This document shows, one piece after another, positions 8,738-17,192 of a DNA stretch of 44,141 nt; the stretch's first letter is position 1; each line of letters opens with the position of its first letter. The notes under the pieces are model-generated. The model worked only from the letters and a program-made list of their open reading frames with translations, ran no database searches and was not told where the DNA came from. This DNA comes from Streptomyces sp. NK15101 (lineage in GTDB: Bacteria; Actinomycetota; Actinomycetes; Streptomycetales; Streptomycetaceae), in NCBI RefSeq assembly GCF_020400725.1, contig NZ_JAINVG010000065.1, positions 1-44,141 of the forward strand, in the 5' to 3' direction. The translations under genes were made by a program, and so were the position numbers.

Positions 8738-9259
8738 ATGCCCAATTCTCAGGACATGACGACTGCGCTCGACCCCGGTCTCCTCGATGCCCTCCAGCAC
8801 CAGGTGGCCGTCTTCGCCCGCCGCGCCGAGCAGACCCGCCTCGGCGGCACCGGCCAGCTCCGCAACTCCATGGACCGCGCGGCCTACCTCCTCCTCAACC
8901 GCCTCGACCAGGAAGGCCCGATGGGGGTGAAGGCGCTCGCGGCGGGCATGGGGATCGACTCGTCCACCGTGACCCGCCAGGTCGCCCCGCTCGTCGACAC
9001 CGGCCTGGTGAAGCGGACCTCGCACCCGGAGGACGGGCGGGCGGTCGTCCTCCAGCTCTCGCCGCGCGGCCTCGCGCGCCTGGAGGAGGTCCGCTCCTCG
9101 CGCCGGCAGCTGATGGCCGAGGTCACGGAGGGCTGGACCCCGGACGAGCGGGAGTCCTTCTGCACCCTCCTCACCCGCTTCAACACCGCCCTGTCCGCAC
9201 GGCAGTCGGCGCACACGGGCCACGCACCGGCCGGGACCGGGTCCACGCAGACCTCTTGA
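8738..9259 (+). CDS. MarR-family transcriptional regulator
   Basis: This 173-residue dimeric winged-helix regulator carries its HTH in GVKALAAGMGIDSSTVTRQV (about residues 67-86). The wing follows (VKRTSHPEDGRAVVLQLS), and flanking helices form the dimer interface. It starts at ATG 8738 with GAGAGAG 9-12 bases upstream; longer in-frame openings lack such a site. It is divergent from ilvA across a 149-base region, where MarR proteins often act. I see no obvious palindrome there, so the target is unproven. Confidence 0.9.
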   Translation: MPNSQDMTTALDPGLLDALQHQVAVFARRAEQTRLGGTGQLRNSMDRAAYLLLNRLDQEGPMGVKALAAGMGIDSSTVTRQVAPLVDTGLVKRTSHPEDGRAVVLQLSPRGLARLEEVRSSRRQLMAEVTEGWTPDERESFCTLLTRFNTALSARQSAHTGHAPAGTGSTQTS

Positions 9260-9290
9260 CCCCGCACCCGCGCTGTCCTCAGATGAGGAG

Positions 9291-9749
9291 GTGCGAGAGC
9301 GGCAGCGCGGAAGGGATGCCCAACCCGCCCACCCCACCCGGGAGTTCGAGGCGTTCGTGGCCGGGGCGGCGGGGCGGCTGCTGCACGCCGCGACGCTGCT
9401 CACCGCCGAGACCCGCGCCCACAACCCGTACGCCCAGGGCCTGCTGACCGCCGCCCTCGCGCACACGTACGCGGTGTGGGACCGGCTGCGCGACGAGGAC
9501 CCGTACGACCTCGCGCGCCGCGACATCGCCGCCCGCTTCGCCCGCACCGCCTGGCGTCACCACGGCGGGCGGGGCGGGGTGCTCGCCGCACTCTCCCCGC
9601 AGGAGCGGCTCGTCGTCGTCCTGCGGCTGTACGAGGGGGTCGCGGAGGAGCAGGTCGCGGCCCTGCTGGGCCTCTCCGAGGCCCGCGTCCGCGCGGTGTG
9701 CGCCCGCTCGGTCGGCACGCTCGGATCCGCCGCCCGGGCGGCGGCATGA
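9291..9749 (+). CDS. Degenerate ECF-type sigma factor-like protein
   Basis: The product is 152 residues. The N-terminal part resembles sigma region 2 of SigE-type ECF factors (FEAFVAGAAGRLLHAATLLTAE, then a helix ending AVWDRLRDED), but the usual acidic promoter-melting helix is poorly conserved. The C-terminus carries a sigma region 4 HTH (LSPQERLVVVLRL then VAALLGLSEARVRAV). I use the GTG at 9291; GAGGAG sits almost against it, so the true start may be a few codons away. Its stop overlaps the next start (ATGA). It may be a specialised or non-functional sigma factor whose partner is the small membrane protein encoded next. Confidence 0.7.
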   Translation: MRERQRGRDAQPAHPTREFEAFVAGAAGRLLHAATLLTAETRAHNPYAQGLLTAALAHTYAVWDRLRDEDPYDLARRDIAARFARTAWRHHGGRGGVLAALSPQERLVVVLRLYEGVAEEQVAALLGLSEARVRAVCARSVGTLGSAARAAA

Positions 9750-10003
9750 GCCGGCGCCGGTACGAGGACGAGGAGGCGGCGGTGCGGCGGCTGCTCGACA
9801 CGCAGCACCCGCCGGTCCCCCGCGACCTCGCGCTGCGGGCCGCCGCGCGCGGGGCCCGGCGGCTCCACCACGCCCGGCGGGTCCGGCGCGTGCTGTGGGT
9901 CCTGGGCGCGGTCGCCGTGCTCGCCTTCGTCGCGTGGGCGTCGACGGCCCACCCGTGGGAGGTCCCGCCGGCAGAGACGACACCGCCGCTTGAAGGGTGG
10001 TGA
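9746..10003 (+). CDS. Small membrane protein coupled to the sigma-like gene
   Basis: The product has 85 residues: a soluble basic N-terminal part (about 1-45, many Arg), one transmembrane helix (about 48-65, VLWVLGAVAVLAFVAWAS) and a short Pro/Glu tail outside. It overlaps the sigma-like gene by 4 bases, so the two are almost certainly co-translated. The topology (cytoplasmic N-terminus plus one helix) fits a minimal anti-sigma factor, but no zinc-binding HxxxCxxC motif is present. The role is inferred from position only. Confidence 0.65.
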   Translation: MSRRRYEDEEAAVRRLLDTQHPPVPRDLALRAAARGARRLHHARRVRRVLWVLGAVAVLAFVAWASTAHPWEVPPAETTPPLEGW

Positions 10004-10023
10004 GCTCGCCTCCGCCACAGGGC

Positions 10024-10045
10024 GACGGCCGGGATCCCGGCCGTC
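10024..10045. terminator. Palindrome between convergent genes
   Basis: A perfect 22-base palindrome (11-base arms) lies 21 bases after the small membrane protein gene and 14 bases past the metB stop. It is a plausible bidirectional terminator without a U-tract. Confidence 0.55.
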
Positions 10046-10058
10046 ACCACCGGTGCCG

Positions 10059-11213
10059 TCAGCCCAGCGCCTGGCGCAGGTCGGCGAGCAGGTCGTCGAC
10101 GTTCTCGATGCCCACCGAGATGCGGACCAGATCGGCCGGGACCTCCAGGAGGGAGCCCGCGACGGACGCGTGGGTCATCCGGCCCGGGTGCTCGATGAGG
10201 GACTCGACGCCGCCCAGCGACTCGCCGAGGGTGAAGAGCTGCGCGCGGTTGCAGACCTCGACGGCCGCCTCCTCGCCGCCCTGCACGCGGAAGGAGATCA
10301 TGCCGCCGAAGGACCGCATCTGCTTGGCCGCGATCTCGTGCCCCGGGTGCTCCGGGAGGCCCGGGTAGAGGACCTGGGTGACCTTCGGGTGCTGGGTCAG
10401 CATCTCGGCGATCTTCGTCGCGTTCTCGCTGTGGCGGTCCATGCGCACGGCGAGGGTCTTGATGCCGCGCAGCACGATCCACGAGTCGAAGGGACCGGCG
10501 ACCGCGCCCATCGCGTTCTGGTGGTAGGCGAGCTCCTCGCCGAGCGCCTCGTCCGCGGTCACCAGGGCGCCGCCGACGACGTCGGAGTGGCCGCCCATGT
10601 ACTTGGTGAGCGAGTGCACGACGACGTCCGCGCCGAGCGCCAGCGGCTGCTGGAGGTACGGCGAGGCGAAGGTGTTGTCGACGACGAGCTTCACGCCGGC
10701 CTGGCGGGCGACGCCGGCGACGGCCTCGATGTCGGTGATGCCGAGCAGCGGGTTCGAGGGGGTCTCGACCCAGATCAGCTTCGTGCGGTCGTTGACCGCG
10801 CCGCGCACCGACTCGATGTCGGAGGTGTTCGCGACGGAGAAGTCCACGCCCCAGCGCTGCACGACCTTGGCGAAGAGCCGGAAGGTGCCGCCGTAGGCGT
10901 CGTTCGGGATGACCACGTGGTCGCCGGGCGCGAGGAGCGCGCGCAGCAGGCAGTCCTCGGCGGCGAGGCCCGAGGCGAAGGCGAGGCCGCGACGGCCGCC
11001 TTCGAGGGCCGCGAGGTTCTCCTCCAGGGCCGTACGGGTGGGGTTGGCGCTGCGGCTGTACTCGTAACCGCCGCGCAGCCCGCCCACGCCGTCCTGCTTG
11101 TAGGTGGACACCTGGTAGATGGGCGGGACGACCGCGCCGGTCAGCGGGTCGGCGGTGTTGCCCGCGTGGATCGCGCGGGTCTCGAAGCTCTGATGGGAGT
11201 GCTGGTCGCTCAT
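10059..11213 (-). CDS. metB: Cystathionine gamma-synthase
   Basis: This 384-residue Cys/Met metabolism PLP enzyme joins an activated homoserine ester with cysteine to give cystathionine for methionine synthesis. The PLP lysine is K204 in SLTKYMGGHSD. GYEYSRSANPTR (about 49-60), WVETPSNPLLG and the C-terminal SLGGVESLIEHP are all standard. Family members also include cystathionine gamma-lyase, so reverse transsulfuration cannot be excluded; the length and motifs favour MetB. The start ATG 11213 is 72 bases from the divergent helical-repeat gene. Confidence 0.9.
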   Translation of the reverse strand: MSDQHSHQSFETRAIHAGNTADPLTGAVVPPIYQVSTYKQDGVGGLRGGYEYSRSANPTRTALEENLAALEGGRRGLAFASGLAAEDCLLRALLAPGDHVVIPNDAYGGTFRLFAKVVQRWGVDFSVANTSDIESVRGAVNDRTKLIWVETPSNPLLGITDIEAVAGVARQAGVKLVVDNTFASPYLQQPLALGADVVVHSLTKYMGGHSDVVGGALVTADEALGEELAYHQNAMGAVAGPFDSWIVLRGIKTLAVRMDRHSENATKIAEMLTQHPKVTQVLYPGLPEHPGHEIAAKQMRSFGGMISFRVQGGEEAAVEVCNRAQLFTLGESLGGVESLIEHPGRMTHASVAGSLLEVPADLVRISVGIENVDDLLADLRQALG

Positions 11214-11265
11214 GGGTCAGGAGCGTAGTCCCGTACGCCTCCTGCCGCTTCGATCGTCTCACCGG

Positions 11266-11285
11266 GTGTCCTGGACAATGGACAC
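11266..11285. promoter_or_regulatory. Inverted repeat abutting a start codon
   Basis: GTGTCC (11266-11271) and GGACAC (11280-11285) are exact complements around 8 bases and touch the ATG at 11286. A smaller palindrome, TGTCCTGGACA, is nested at 11267-11277, and a GACAAT box (11274-11279) lies 7 bases before the ATG. This is a candidate operator over a leaderless promoter. Confidence 0.4.
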
Positions 11286-12395
11286 ATGGACATTCTCTGG
11301 TTGCTGATCGCGCTCGGCCTGCTGTTCGGCGTCCTCGGTCCCTTCGTGCTGCGCCGGCGGGGCGCCGGGGGGATCCGGCAGGTCGCGCCGGGGGCCCCGG
11401 ACGCGGCGGACCCGGAGGCGTACGGCTTCGTGCGGCAGGAGGAGCAGGACGTGCGGCTGCCGGGCGCCGACGACGAACTCCTGCACGTCCTCGACGTCGT
11501 CCAGGCCACCCAGGACTGGCGGCCGGCCTCGCGGCTGCTCGCCGCCACCGGCACGGAGGGCGAGGTGCGCTGGCAGCGGGTGCAGGCCTTCGCGGGCGCG
11601 GCCTCCCTGGAGCTCCAGGAGCGGCCCGGCGCCGGCGGCGCGTGGCTGCGGACCTGGCGGGCGGAGGAGCCGAAGGACGCGGGCGGCGCGGCCGTGCACG
11701 CCGAGTTCCTGGTGCAGCAGGCGTGGCGCTCCTCGACGGCCGGGACGGACGACTTCCGGATCATCCTGGAGGAGGCGCTGAAGGTCACCGAGGAGGCGGC
11801 GCTGCTCGCCCCCGGCGACCCGGTTCCGTACATCACGCGGCTCGCGGTGGCGCGCGGACTCGGCTACGGGCACGAGCAGTTCGACCAGGTGTGGGCGAAG
11901 GTGATCGACCGCGCGCCGCAGCACATGGGGGCGCATCTGGCGGCCCTGCACTACTGGTGCGAGAAGTGGCACGGTTCGCGCGAGGAGGCCGACCACTTCG
12001 CGACGACGGCGGCGGCGCGCGCCCCCCAGGGGTCGCTGCTCGCCGCGCTGCCGCTGTTCGCGGTGTTCGAGCACGTGCCGGAGGTGGTGATCGTGCAGGA
12101 CTTCTGGCGTACGGCGGTGGTGTCCAAGGCGATGGACGGCGCGCTGTACGCGGTCCACTCGGCCCGCCCCGACGACCCGATGCTGGCGCACGTCCGCCAT
12201 CTGCTCGTCTGGTTCCTCGTCCGCTCGGAGCGCTGGGCGGAGGCCATGCACCAGCTGGTGCGGGTCGACGGGCACGTGGGGGCGGTCCCGTGGACGCTGA
12301 GCGGCGACCCGGCGGCGGAGTTCACGGTCTTCCGGAACCTGGCGGTCGCGGGCTACGAGGCGAACGGCGGCAGCCCGGCGACGCTGCCGCGCTGA
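11286..12395 (+). CDS. Membrane-anchored helical-repeat protein, paralogue A
   Basis: The product has 369 residues: an N-terminal membrane anchor (about 4-22, LWLLIALGLLFGVLGPFVL), a basic stop-transfer stretch (RRRG) and a long helical cytoplasmic region. It shares a distinctive core with two other proteins here (14284-15357 and 15354-16481): DRAPxHxxAHxAALxYWCxKWxGS, then AxAPxGxLxALPL, then VDGxxGAxPW near the end. The helices look TPR-like, but I cannot assign a named family. Copy A sits apart from B and C on the other side of the M48 peptidase gene and is divergent from metB. Function unknown; a scaffold or adaptor role is inference from the fold. Confidence 0.8.
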   Translation: MDILWLLIALGLLFGVLGPFVLRRRGAGGIRQVAPGAPDAADPEAYGFVRQEEQDVRLPGADDELLHVLDVVQATQDWRPASRLLAATGTEGEVRWQRVQAFAGAASLELQERPGAGGAWLRTWRAEEPKDAGGAAVHAEFLVQQAWRSSTAGTDDFRIILEEALKVTEEAALLAPGDPVPYITRLAVARGLGYGHEQFDQVWAKVIDRAPQHMGAHLAALHYWCEKWHGSREEADHFATTAAARAPQGSLLAALPLFAVFEHVPEVVIVQDFWRTAVVSKAMDGALYAVHSARPDDPMLAHVRHLLVWFLVRSERWAEAMHQLVRVDGHVGAVPWTLSGDPAAEFTVFRNLAVAGYEANGGSPATLPR

Positions 12396-12420
12396 CGTCC
12401 GCGACGCTGCCGCGCTGACG
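12378..12420 (+). repeat. Tandem 20-base repeat across a stop codon
   Basis: Two identical 20-base units (12378-12397 and 12401-12420) recur with a 23-base period. The first contains the stop codon of paralogue A. A third, decayed unit may follow around 12423-12443. This looks like a local slippage duplication. Confidence 0.75.
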
Positions 12421-12566
12421 CCGACGACATCGCCGCGCTGTCGTCAGCGCCCGGCCCACCTGCGGAAACCGTGTGGACGGCGTCCGTTCCGGTGGGCCAT
12501 GATCCGGGTGCCCCCCACTGCTCGTAAGATCGTCATCACGCTTTTCCCGTGGGGGGAACCTGCCCG

Positions 12567-14183
12567 ATGGGCGCCACTCTGCGCGCGCTGCGCGCCCTCG
12601 TCCTGCTCGCCGGCTTCCACATGCTCGGCCTCGTCCTGCTCGCCCTGCTCGGCACGCTGGACTGGGCGGCCTACCGGTGGGCTCCGGCCGTGTGGGCGCT
12701 CAGGATGTACGTCGTCAGCTTCGTCCTCGCCGTCCCCGTCGTCCGCGGCATGGTCATGCTGCGCACGCCCCGCGACGAGGGCACCGCGGGCGTCCCCGTC
12801 ACCGAGGAAGCGGAGCCCCGGCTCTGGGCGGCCGTACGGGATCTCGCCGAGCGGGTCGGGACCCGCGCGCCCGACGAGATCCGGCTCACCGCCGACATGA
12901 ACGCCTCCGTCACCGAGGACGCCCGCCTCCTCGGCCTCCTCGGCGGCACCCGCCGCCTCTACCTCGGACTGCCCCTGATGGCCGGCCTCTCCGAGGCCCA
13001 GCTGCGCGCCGTGCTCGCCCATGAGCTCGGGCACTACGCCAACTCCGACACCCGGCTCTCCGGGATCACCGAACGCAGCCGCCTCCACGTCGCCCGTACC
13101 GTCGACCGGCTCGAGGAGAAGTCCGGCCACAAGGTCGCCAAGCAACGCGCCCGGCAGGAACGCAGGTCCGCCAAGCGGGTCGCCAGGGGCAAGTCGCCGA
13201 AGGAGGTCGACACCACCGGCGCCGGATTCACCTACCGCGCGACGGCCCGGATCTACACGGCGTACGGCCGCTTCTCCATGCGGGCCACCCAGAGCGGCTC
13301 CCGCCGCCAGGAGGTCGCCGCCGACCTGGCCGCCGCCCGGATCGCCGGACGCGACGCCACCGCGTCGGCGCTGCGGGCGCTCCCGGCCCTCGGCAGCGCA
13401 CACGACTTCTACCTGGACTCGTACGCCACCCTCGGCGTCGAGTTCGGGATGCTGCCGCCGCGCGGTGAGGTCTTCGGCGGGGTGCGCCACCTGCTCGACG
13501 CCCGCGCCGAGGAGCTGGCGGAGCTCCGGGCCGAACTGCCCGCCGAGCCCGCCTCGCCGTACGACTCGCACCCGCCGACCGCCGACCGCGTCGCCGCCGT
13601 CGAGGCCCTGCCCGACGACGGCCGGGCCGCCGAGGAGACCCTCCCGGCCTTCGGCCTCCTCGCCTCGCCCGAGGCGGCGCTGTGCCGGGTCGAGGACGCC
13701 ACCCTGGCCCCGGAGGCGCTCCGGATGCGCCGCCTGGACTGGCCGGACCTGGTCCACGAGGCGATGACCGCGAGGTACGTACGCGACACGGAGCCGCTGC
13801 GCGCGGCGATCGTGGAGCTGCCGGACGCGGGGACCTCCCGCGCCCCCGGCCTCGTCGCCGAGGTCGAGGCCTTCCTCGACGCCGTCGACGCCGGCACGGT
13901 CTGGGACCTCGTCGAGCGGCTGCCCAAGTCCGACGAGGCCGCCGCGGCGACCGGGCGGGCCGCCCGGGAGTTCGCCCGCTCCTCCCTGCGGCGCGAGCTC
14001 GCCCGCCTCCTGACGACCGCGCTGGCCCAGGACGGCCGCGCCCGCTGGCAGCTCTCCTGGTCGGCCCCCGCGTCCCTGCGCCTGCCCGACGGGTTCACGG
14101 AGGAGCTCCCGGCCGCGCTGGAGGCGGCGATCGCGGACCGGCCGGACACGGGGCGACTGCGGAAGCTGCTGGCCGCTGCGTGA
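12567..14183 (+). CDS. M48-family (HtpX/Ste24-like) membrane metallopeptidase
   Basis: The product has 538 residues. Two hydrophobic segments lie at the N-terminus (about 10-35 and 45-67). The zinc motif HELGH is at residues 152-156, preceded by LRAVLA as usual. The third ligand is probably E249 in RRQEVAADLAA, matching the ExxxD helix of M48 enzymes, so the active site looks intact. A basic insertion (about 190-215) precedes it. About 200 extra residues after the catalytic part have no recognisable domain. The ATG at 12567 follows GGGGGGAA at good spacing. M48 enzymes usually act in membrane-protein quality control. The gene is flanked by three paralogous membrane-anchored proteins, which may be partners or substrates. 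Confidence 0.88.
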   Translation: MGATLRALRALVLLAGFHMLGLVLLALLGTLDWAAYRWAPAVWALRMYVVSFVLAVPVVRGMVMLRTPRDEGTAGVPVTEEAEPRLWAAVRDLAERVGTRAPDEIRLTADMNASVTEDARLLGLLGGTRRLYLGLPLMAGLSEAQLRAVLAHELGHYANSDTRLSGITERSRLHVARTVDRLEEKSGHKVAKQRARQERRSAKRVARGKSPKEVDTTGAGFTYRATARIYTAYGRFSMRATQSGSRRQEVAADLAAARIAGRDATASALRALPALGSAHDFYLDSYATLGVEFGMLPPRGEVFGGVRHLLDARAEELAELRAELPAEPASPYDSHPPTADRVAAVEALPDDGRAAEETLPAFGLLASPEAALCRVEDATLAPEALRMRRLDWPDLVHEAMTARYVRDTEPLRAAIVELPDAGTSRAPGLVAEVEAFLDAVDAGTVWDLVERLPKSDEAAAATGRAAREFARSSLRRELARLLTTALAQDGRARWQLSWSAPASLRLPDGFTEELPAALEAAIADRPDTGRLRKLLAAA

Positions 14184-14283
14184 CCGGCCGCGACCCGCGG
14201 CCCGCTACCCGTGACCCCGTACCCCCCTCGTCCCCTCCCACCTGTCCACCTGTCCCCTCCCGCCCTCCCGAGAAAGTCGCTCC

Positions 14284-15357
14284 ATGCCCCGTCTCCTCCC
14301 CCTGATCGTCATAGCGGTCGCCCTCTACCTCTGGTGGAAGTCCCGCCGGAGCCGTGGAGCGGCCGCCCCCGCCGCGGAAGCCCCGCGCGTCTCCGCCCGC
14401 GCCCTGGAACTCGGCTTCCTGCCGGAGGACCGGCTCGACACCGAGCGCAGCCGCCCCCGGGAGCCCCACGTGGCGGCCGCCGTCGCCGCCGCCCGGGCCG
14501 GCGACTGGGAGCCCGGCGCCGCCCTGCTCGCCCCCACCGTCGACGGCCCCGACTGGGAGCTGCGCACCGGTCTGGTCGGCGCCCTCGGCGACGTCGCCGT
14601 CGACGACGACGCCTGGCTGACCGCGTGGGAGAAGGCCGAGCCGGAGAACCCGAGCGCCGCCGCCGTCCGCGCCTGGAGCACCGTCGGTCTCGCGGGGAAG
14701 CTGCGGGGCTCGGCCCGCGCGTCCGAGACGAGCCGCGAGCAGTTCGACGACTTCCACCGGATGATGGCCCGCGCCGACGAGGAGATCACCCGCGCCGCCG
14801 AGCTGAACCCGGCCGACCCGACCCCGCTGGTCAGCGCCGTCTGGGTGGCGCTCTCCCTCGGCTCCTCGCACGAGGAGATGCGGGAGCTGTGGAAGCGGAT
14901 CGTGGACCGGGCCCCGCACCACTACGACGCCCACTTCGCCGCGCTGCAGTACTGGTGCCAGAAGTGGCGGGGTTCCGTCGAGCTGGCCACCGGGTTCGCC
15001 ACGAGCGCGGCGGCGACCGCCCCGCGCGGCAGCCTGCTGACGGCGCTCCCGCTGATCAGCTGGTACGAGCACGAGTCCTTCGGCCACACGAAGAAGGGCT
15101 TCACGGGCCCCGAGGTGTCGGCCCTCGTCGACGCCCTCGCGGCGGACGTCGCGGCCGCCCGGCCCGACGACCCGCACCTGCCGGAGGCACGGCTGCTCCT
15201 CGCCTGGTACCTGGTGCGGCTCGAACGGCACGCGGAGGCGCTCGCCCAGTTCCGGATCGTGGACGGCTTCATCGGCGCGTTCCCGTGGAACTACCAGAGC
15301 GATCCGGCGGGGGCCTACGTGCGGGCCCGCGAGAAGGCGATCGCCGGCGCGTCATGA
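14284..15357 (+). CDS. Membrane-anchored helical-repeat protein, paralogue B
   Basis: The product has 357 residues with a short anchor (about 3-18, LLPLIVIAVALYLWW), a basic stop-transfer stretch (KSRRSRG) and a helical body. Its core VDRAPHHYDAHFAALQYWCQ and the APRGSLLTALPLI and VDGFIGAFPW motifs match paralogue C most closely and A less so. It starts at ATG 14284 with GAGAAAG upstream, 100 bases after the M48 gene across a pyrimidine-rich gap. Its stop overlaps paralogue C (ATGA), so B and C are translationally coupled and probably arose by tandem duplication. Function unknown. Confidence 0.82.
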   Translation: MPRLLPLIVIAVALYLWWKSRRSRGAAAPAAEAPRVSARALELGFLPEDRLDTERSRPREPHVAAAVAAARAGDWEPGAALLAPTVDGPDWELRTGLVGALGDVAVDDDAWLTAWEKAEPENPSAAAVRAWSTVGLAGKLRGSARASETSREQFDDFHRMMARADEEITRAAELNPADPTPLVSAVWVALSLGSSHEEMRELWKRIVDRAPHHYDAHFAALQYWCQKWRGSVELATGFATSAAATAPRGSLLTALPLISWYEHESFGHTKKGFTGPEVSALVDALAADVAAARPDDPHLPEARLLLAWYLVRLERHAEALAQFRIVDGFIGAFPWNYQSDPAGAYVRAREKAIAGAS

Positions 15358-16481
15358 CCGTCCTGCTCTGGGTCGTCCTGACCCCGCTCGCCCTGTGCGT
15401 GGCCGCCGTCGCCCTCGTGTTCCTCGTCGCGATCGTGCGCGGCCTCCTCAGGGACGTGCGCACCGATCCGGACACCGACGCGACCGCCGCCCGCGTCGCC
15501 GCGCTGGGGCTGCTGCCCGCCGAGCGGCAGCACACCGAGCTGGCCGCCCCGCTGTCGCCGGCCCTCTCGGTGGCGCTCGTCTCCGCCCGGGCCGGCGACT
15601 GGGGGCCGGCCGCCGAACTGCTCGACGCGACCCTGGAGGCAGGCGACTGGGAGGGCCGTTCGGCGTTCTCCGAGCGGCTCGCGGACCTGGCCGCCGAGGA
15701 GGACGGCTGGCTTCGGGAGTGGGAGGAGGCCCGGCCGGGCGATCCGGGGGCGGCCCTGGTGCGGGCGCGCGGGACGGTGTTCCTGGCGTGGAACGTACGC
15801 GGCGGGGCACGGGACGAGGACACGTCGCCCGAGCAGGAGGAGGGCTTCCGCCGGGTGCTGGCCCGCTCCCGGGAGGAGCACGTGCGCGCGGTGGCACTCG
15901 CCCCGGCCGACGACCCCTCTCCGTACGTGGCCGAGATCTGGACGGCGCTCGGCCTCGGGCTGCCCCACGAGGAGCTGCGCCGGCTCTGGCGGGAGGTCGT
16001 CGACCGGGCCCCGCACCACTACGAGGCCCACTTCGCGGCGCTCCAGTACTGGTGCGGCAAGTGGAGCGGCTCGGCGGAGCTCGCGCGGGCGTTCGCCGTG
16101 CGGGCGGCGGCCGGGGCGCCGCCCGGCACTCTGATGACGGCGCTCCCGCTGATCGCGCATTTCGAGCACGACGTGTCGGACTCGACGGACGTCGACCGCA
16201 CTCCGGAGATGTTCGCCGCCGTGGACGCGCTGCTCGCGGACGTGGCGGCCGCCGACCCGGCCCATCCGCGCCTGCCGGAGGCCCGGCACCTGCTCGCGTA
16301 CTACCTGTGGCTGCAGGACCGGTGGGAGGAGGCGATGGGGCAGTTCCGGCTCGTGGACGGTCATGTCGGCGCCCTGCCCTGGCGGTACAAGGCGGACCCG
16401 GCGGAGGAGTTCTGCCGGGCCCGCGACGCGTGCGCGGAGCACGTCACGGGCGGGGAATCGGGCCCGTACCCCCGGCGTTGA
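15354..16481 (+). CDS. Membrane-anchored helical-repeat protein, paralogue C
   Basis: The product has 375 residues and a longer N-terminal anchor (about 4-32, rich in Val, Leu and Ala). The body repeats the shared core: VDRAPHHYEAHFAALQYWCG, then APPGTLMTALPLI and VDGHVGALPW. The start is fixed by the ATGA overlap with paralogue B; the same frame is open further upstream, but that part lies inside gene B. The helix spacing resembles TPRs. msrA starts 32 bases downstream in the same direction, so it may belong to the same transcript. Function unknown. Confidence 0.82.
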   Translation: MTVLLWVVLTPLALCVAAVALVFLVAIVRGLLRDVRTDPDTDATAARVAALGLLPAERQHTELAAPLSPALSVALVSARAGDWGPAAELLDATLEAGDWEGRSAFSERLADLAAEEDGWLREWEEARPGDPGAALVRARGTVFLAWNVRGGARDEDTSPEQEEGFRRVLARSREEHVRAVALAPADDPSPYVAEIWTALGLGLPHEELRRLWREVVDRAPHHYEAHFAALQYWCGKWSGSAELARAFAVRAAAGAPPGTLMTALPLIAHFEHDVSDSTDVDRTPEMFAAVDALLADVAAADPAHPRLPEARHLLAYYLWLQDRWEEAMGQFRLVDGHVGALPWRYKADPAEEFCRARDACAEHVTGGESGPYPRR

Positions 16482-16513
16482 CGAAACTGCCGACCGTCGA
16501 GGAGAGATGCAGC

Positions 16514-17176
16514 ATGTTCCTGTCCCGCACCCCCGTCCTCCCCACCCCCGAGCAGGCCCTGCGCGGCCGTCCCGAGCCGGAGTTCTCCGTGCCCGAGCGC
16601 CACACCGTCCTCGGCAACCCGCTCCTCGGCCCCTACCCGGAGGGCCTGGAGGTCGCCGACTTCGCGCTGGGCTGTTTCTGGGGGGCCGAGCGCAAGTTCT
16701 GGCAGACCGACGGCGTCTGGACGACCCTCGTCGGCTACCAGGGCGGCTACACGCCGAACCCGGCGTACGAGGAGGTCTGCTCCGGCCTGACCGGGCACAC
16801 CGAGGTCGTGAGGGTCGTCTTCGACCCGTCGAAGGTGTCGTACGAGTCGCTCCTGAAGCTCTTCTGGGAGTCCCACGACCCCACCCAGGGCTTCCGCCAG
16901 GGCAACGACGTGGGCACCCAGTACCGCTCGGCGGTCTACACCCACTCCCCCGAGCAGGCACGGCAGGCCGAAGCCTCCCGCGAGGCCTACCAGAAGGTCC
17001 TGACGGCCTCCGGCTACGGCGAGATCACCACCACCGTCCTCCCGGCCGACGAGACCCGCCCCTTCTACCCGGCGGAGGCCTACCACCAGCAGTACCTGGA
17101 CAAGAACCCGGCGGGCTACTGCGGCATCGGCGGCACGGGCCTCTCCTGCCCGATCGGGGTCGCGAAGGCCGAGTAG
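16514..17176 (+). CDS. msrA: Peptide methionine sulfoxide reductase MsrA
   Basis: This 220-residue enzyme reduces methionine-S-sulfoxide in proteins and free form. The catalytic Cys is C54 in GCFWGAE; C203 and C212 near the C-terminus (AGYCGIGG and LSCPIG) are the likely resolving cysteines for recycling by thioredoxin. YQGGYTPNP and HTEVVRVVFDP are family hallmarks. GGAGAG lies 8-13 bases before ATG 16514. A damaged second copy of its 3' end occurs 2.1 kb downstream (19180-19303). It is convergent with the SARP gene, with 16 bases between stops. Confidence 0.95.
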   Translation: MFLSRTPVLPTPEQALRGRPEPEFSVPERHTVLGNPLLGPYPEGLEVADFALGCFWGAERKFWQTDGVWTTLVGYQGGYTPNPAYEEVCSGLTGHTEVVRVVFDPSKVSYESLLKLFWESHDPTQGFRQGNDVGTQYRSAVYTHSPEQARQAEASREAYQKVLTASGYGEITTTVLPADETRPFYPAEAYHQQYLDKNPAGYCGIGGTGLSCPIGVAKAE

Positions 17177-17192
17177 GACGCCGGGGCGGGGC

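Noticed and set aside
6016..8745. A 909-codon frame joining the ABC ATPase with upstream sequence
   Set aside because: The upstream half is ilvA read in the wrong frame; the ATPase has a proper start and ribosome binding site at 7044.
10045..11285. A riboswitch or attenuator for metB
   Set aside because: Only 72 bases separate metB from its divergent neighbour, too short for a SAM or cobalamin riboswitch.
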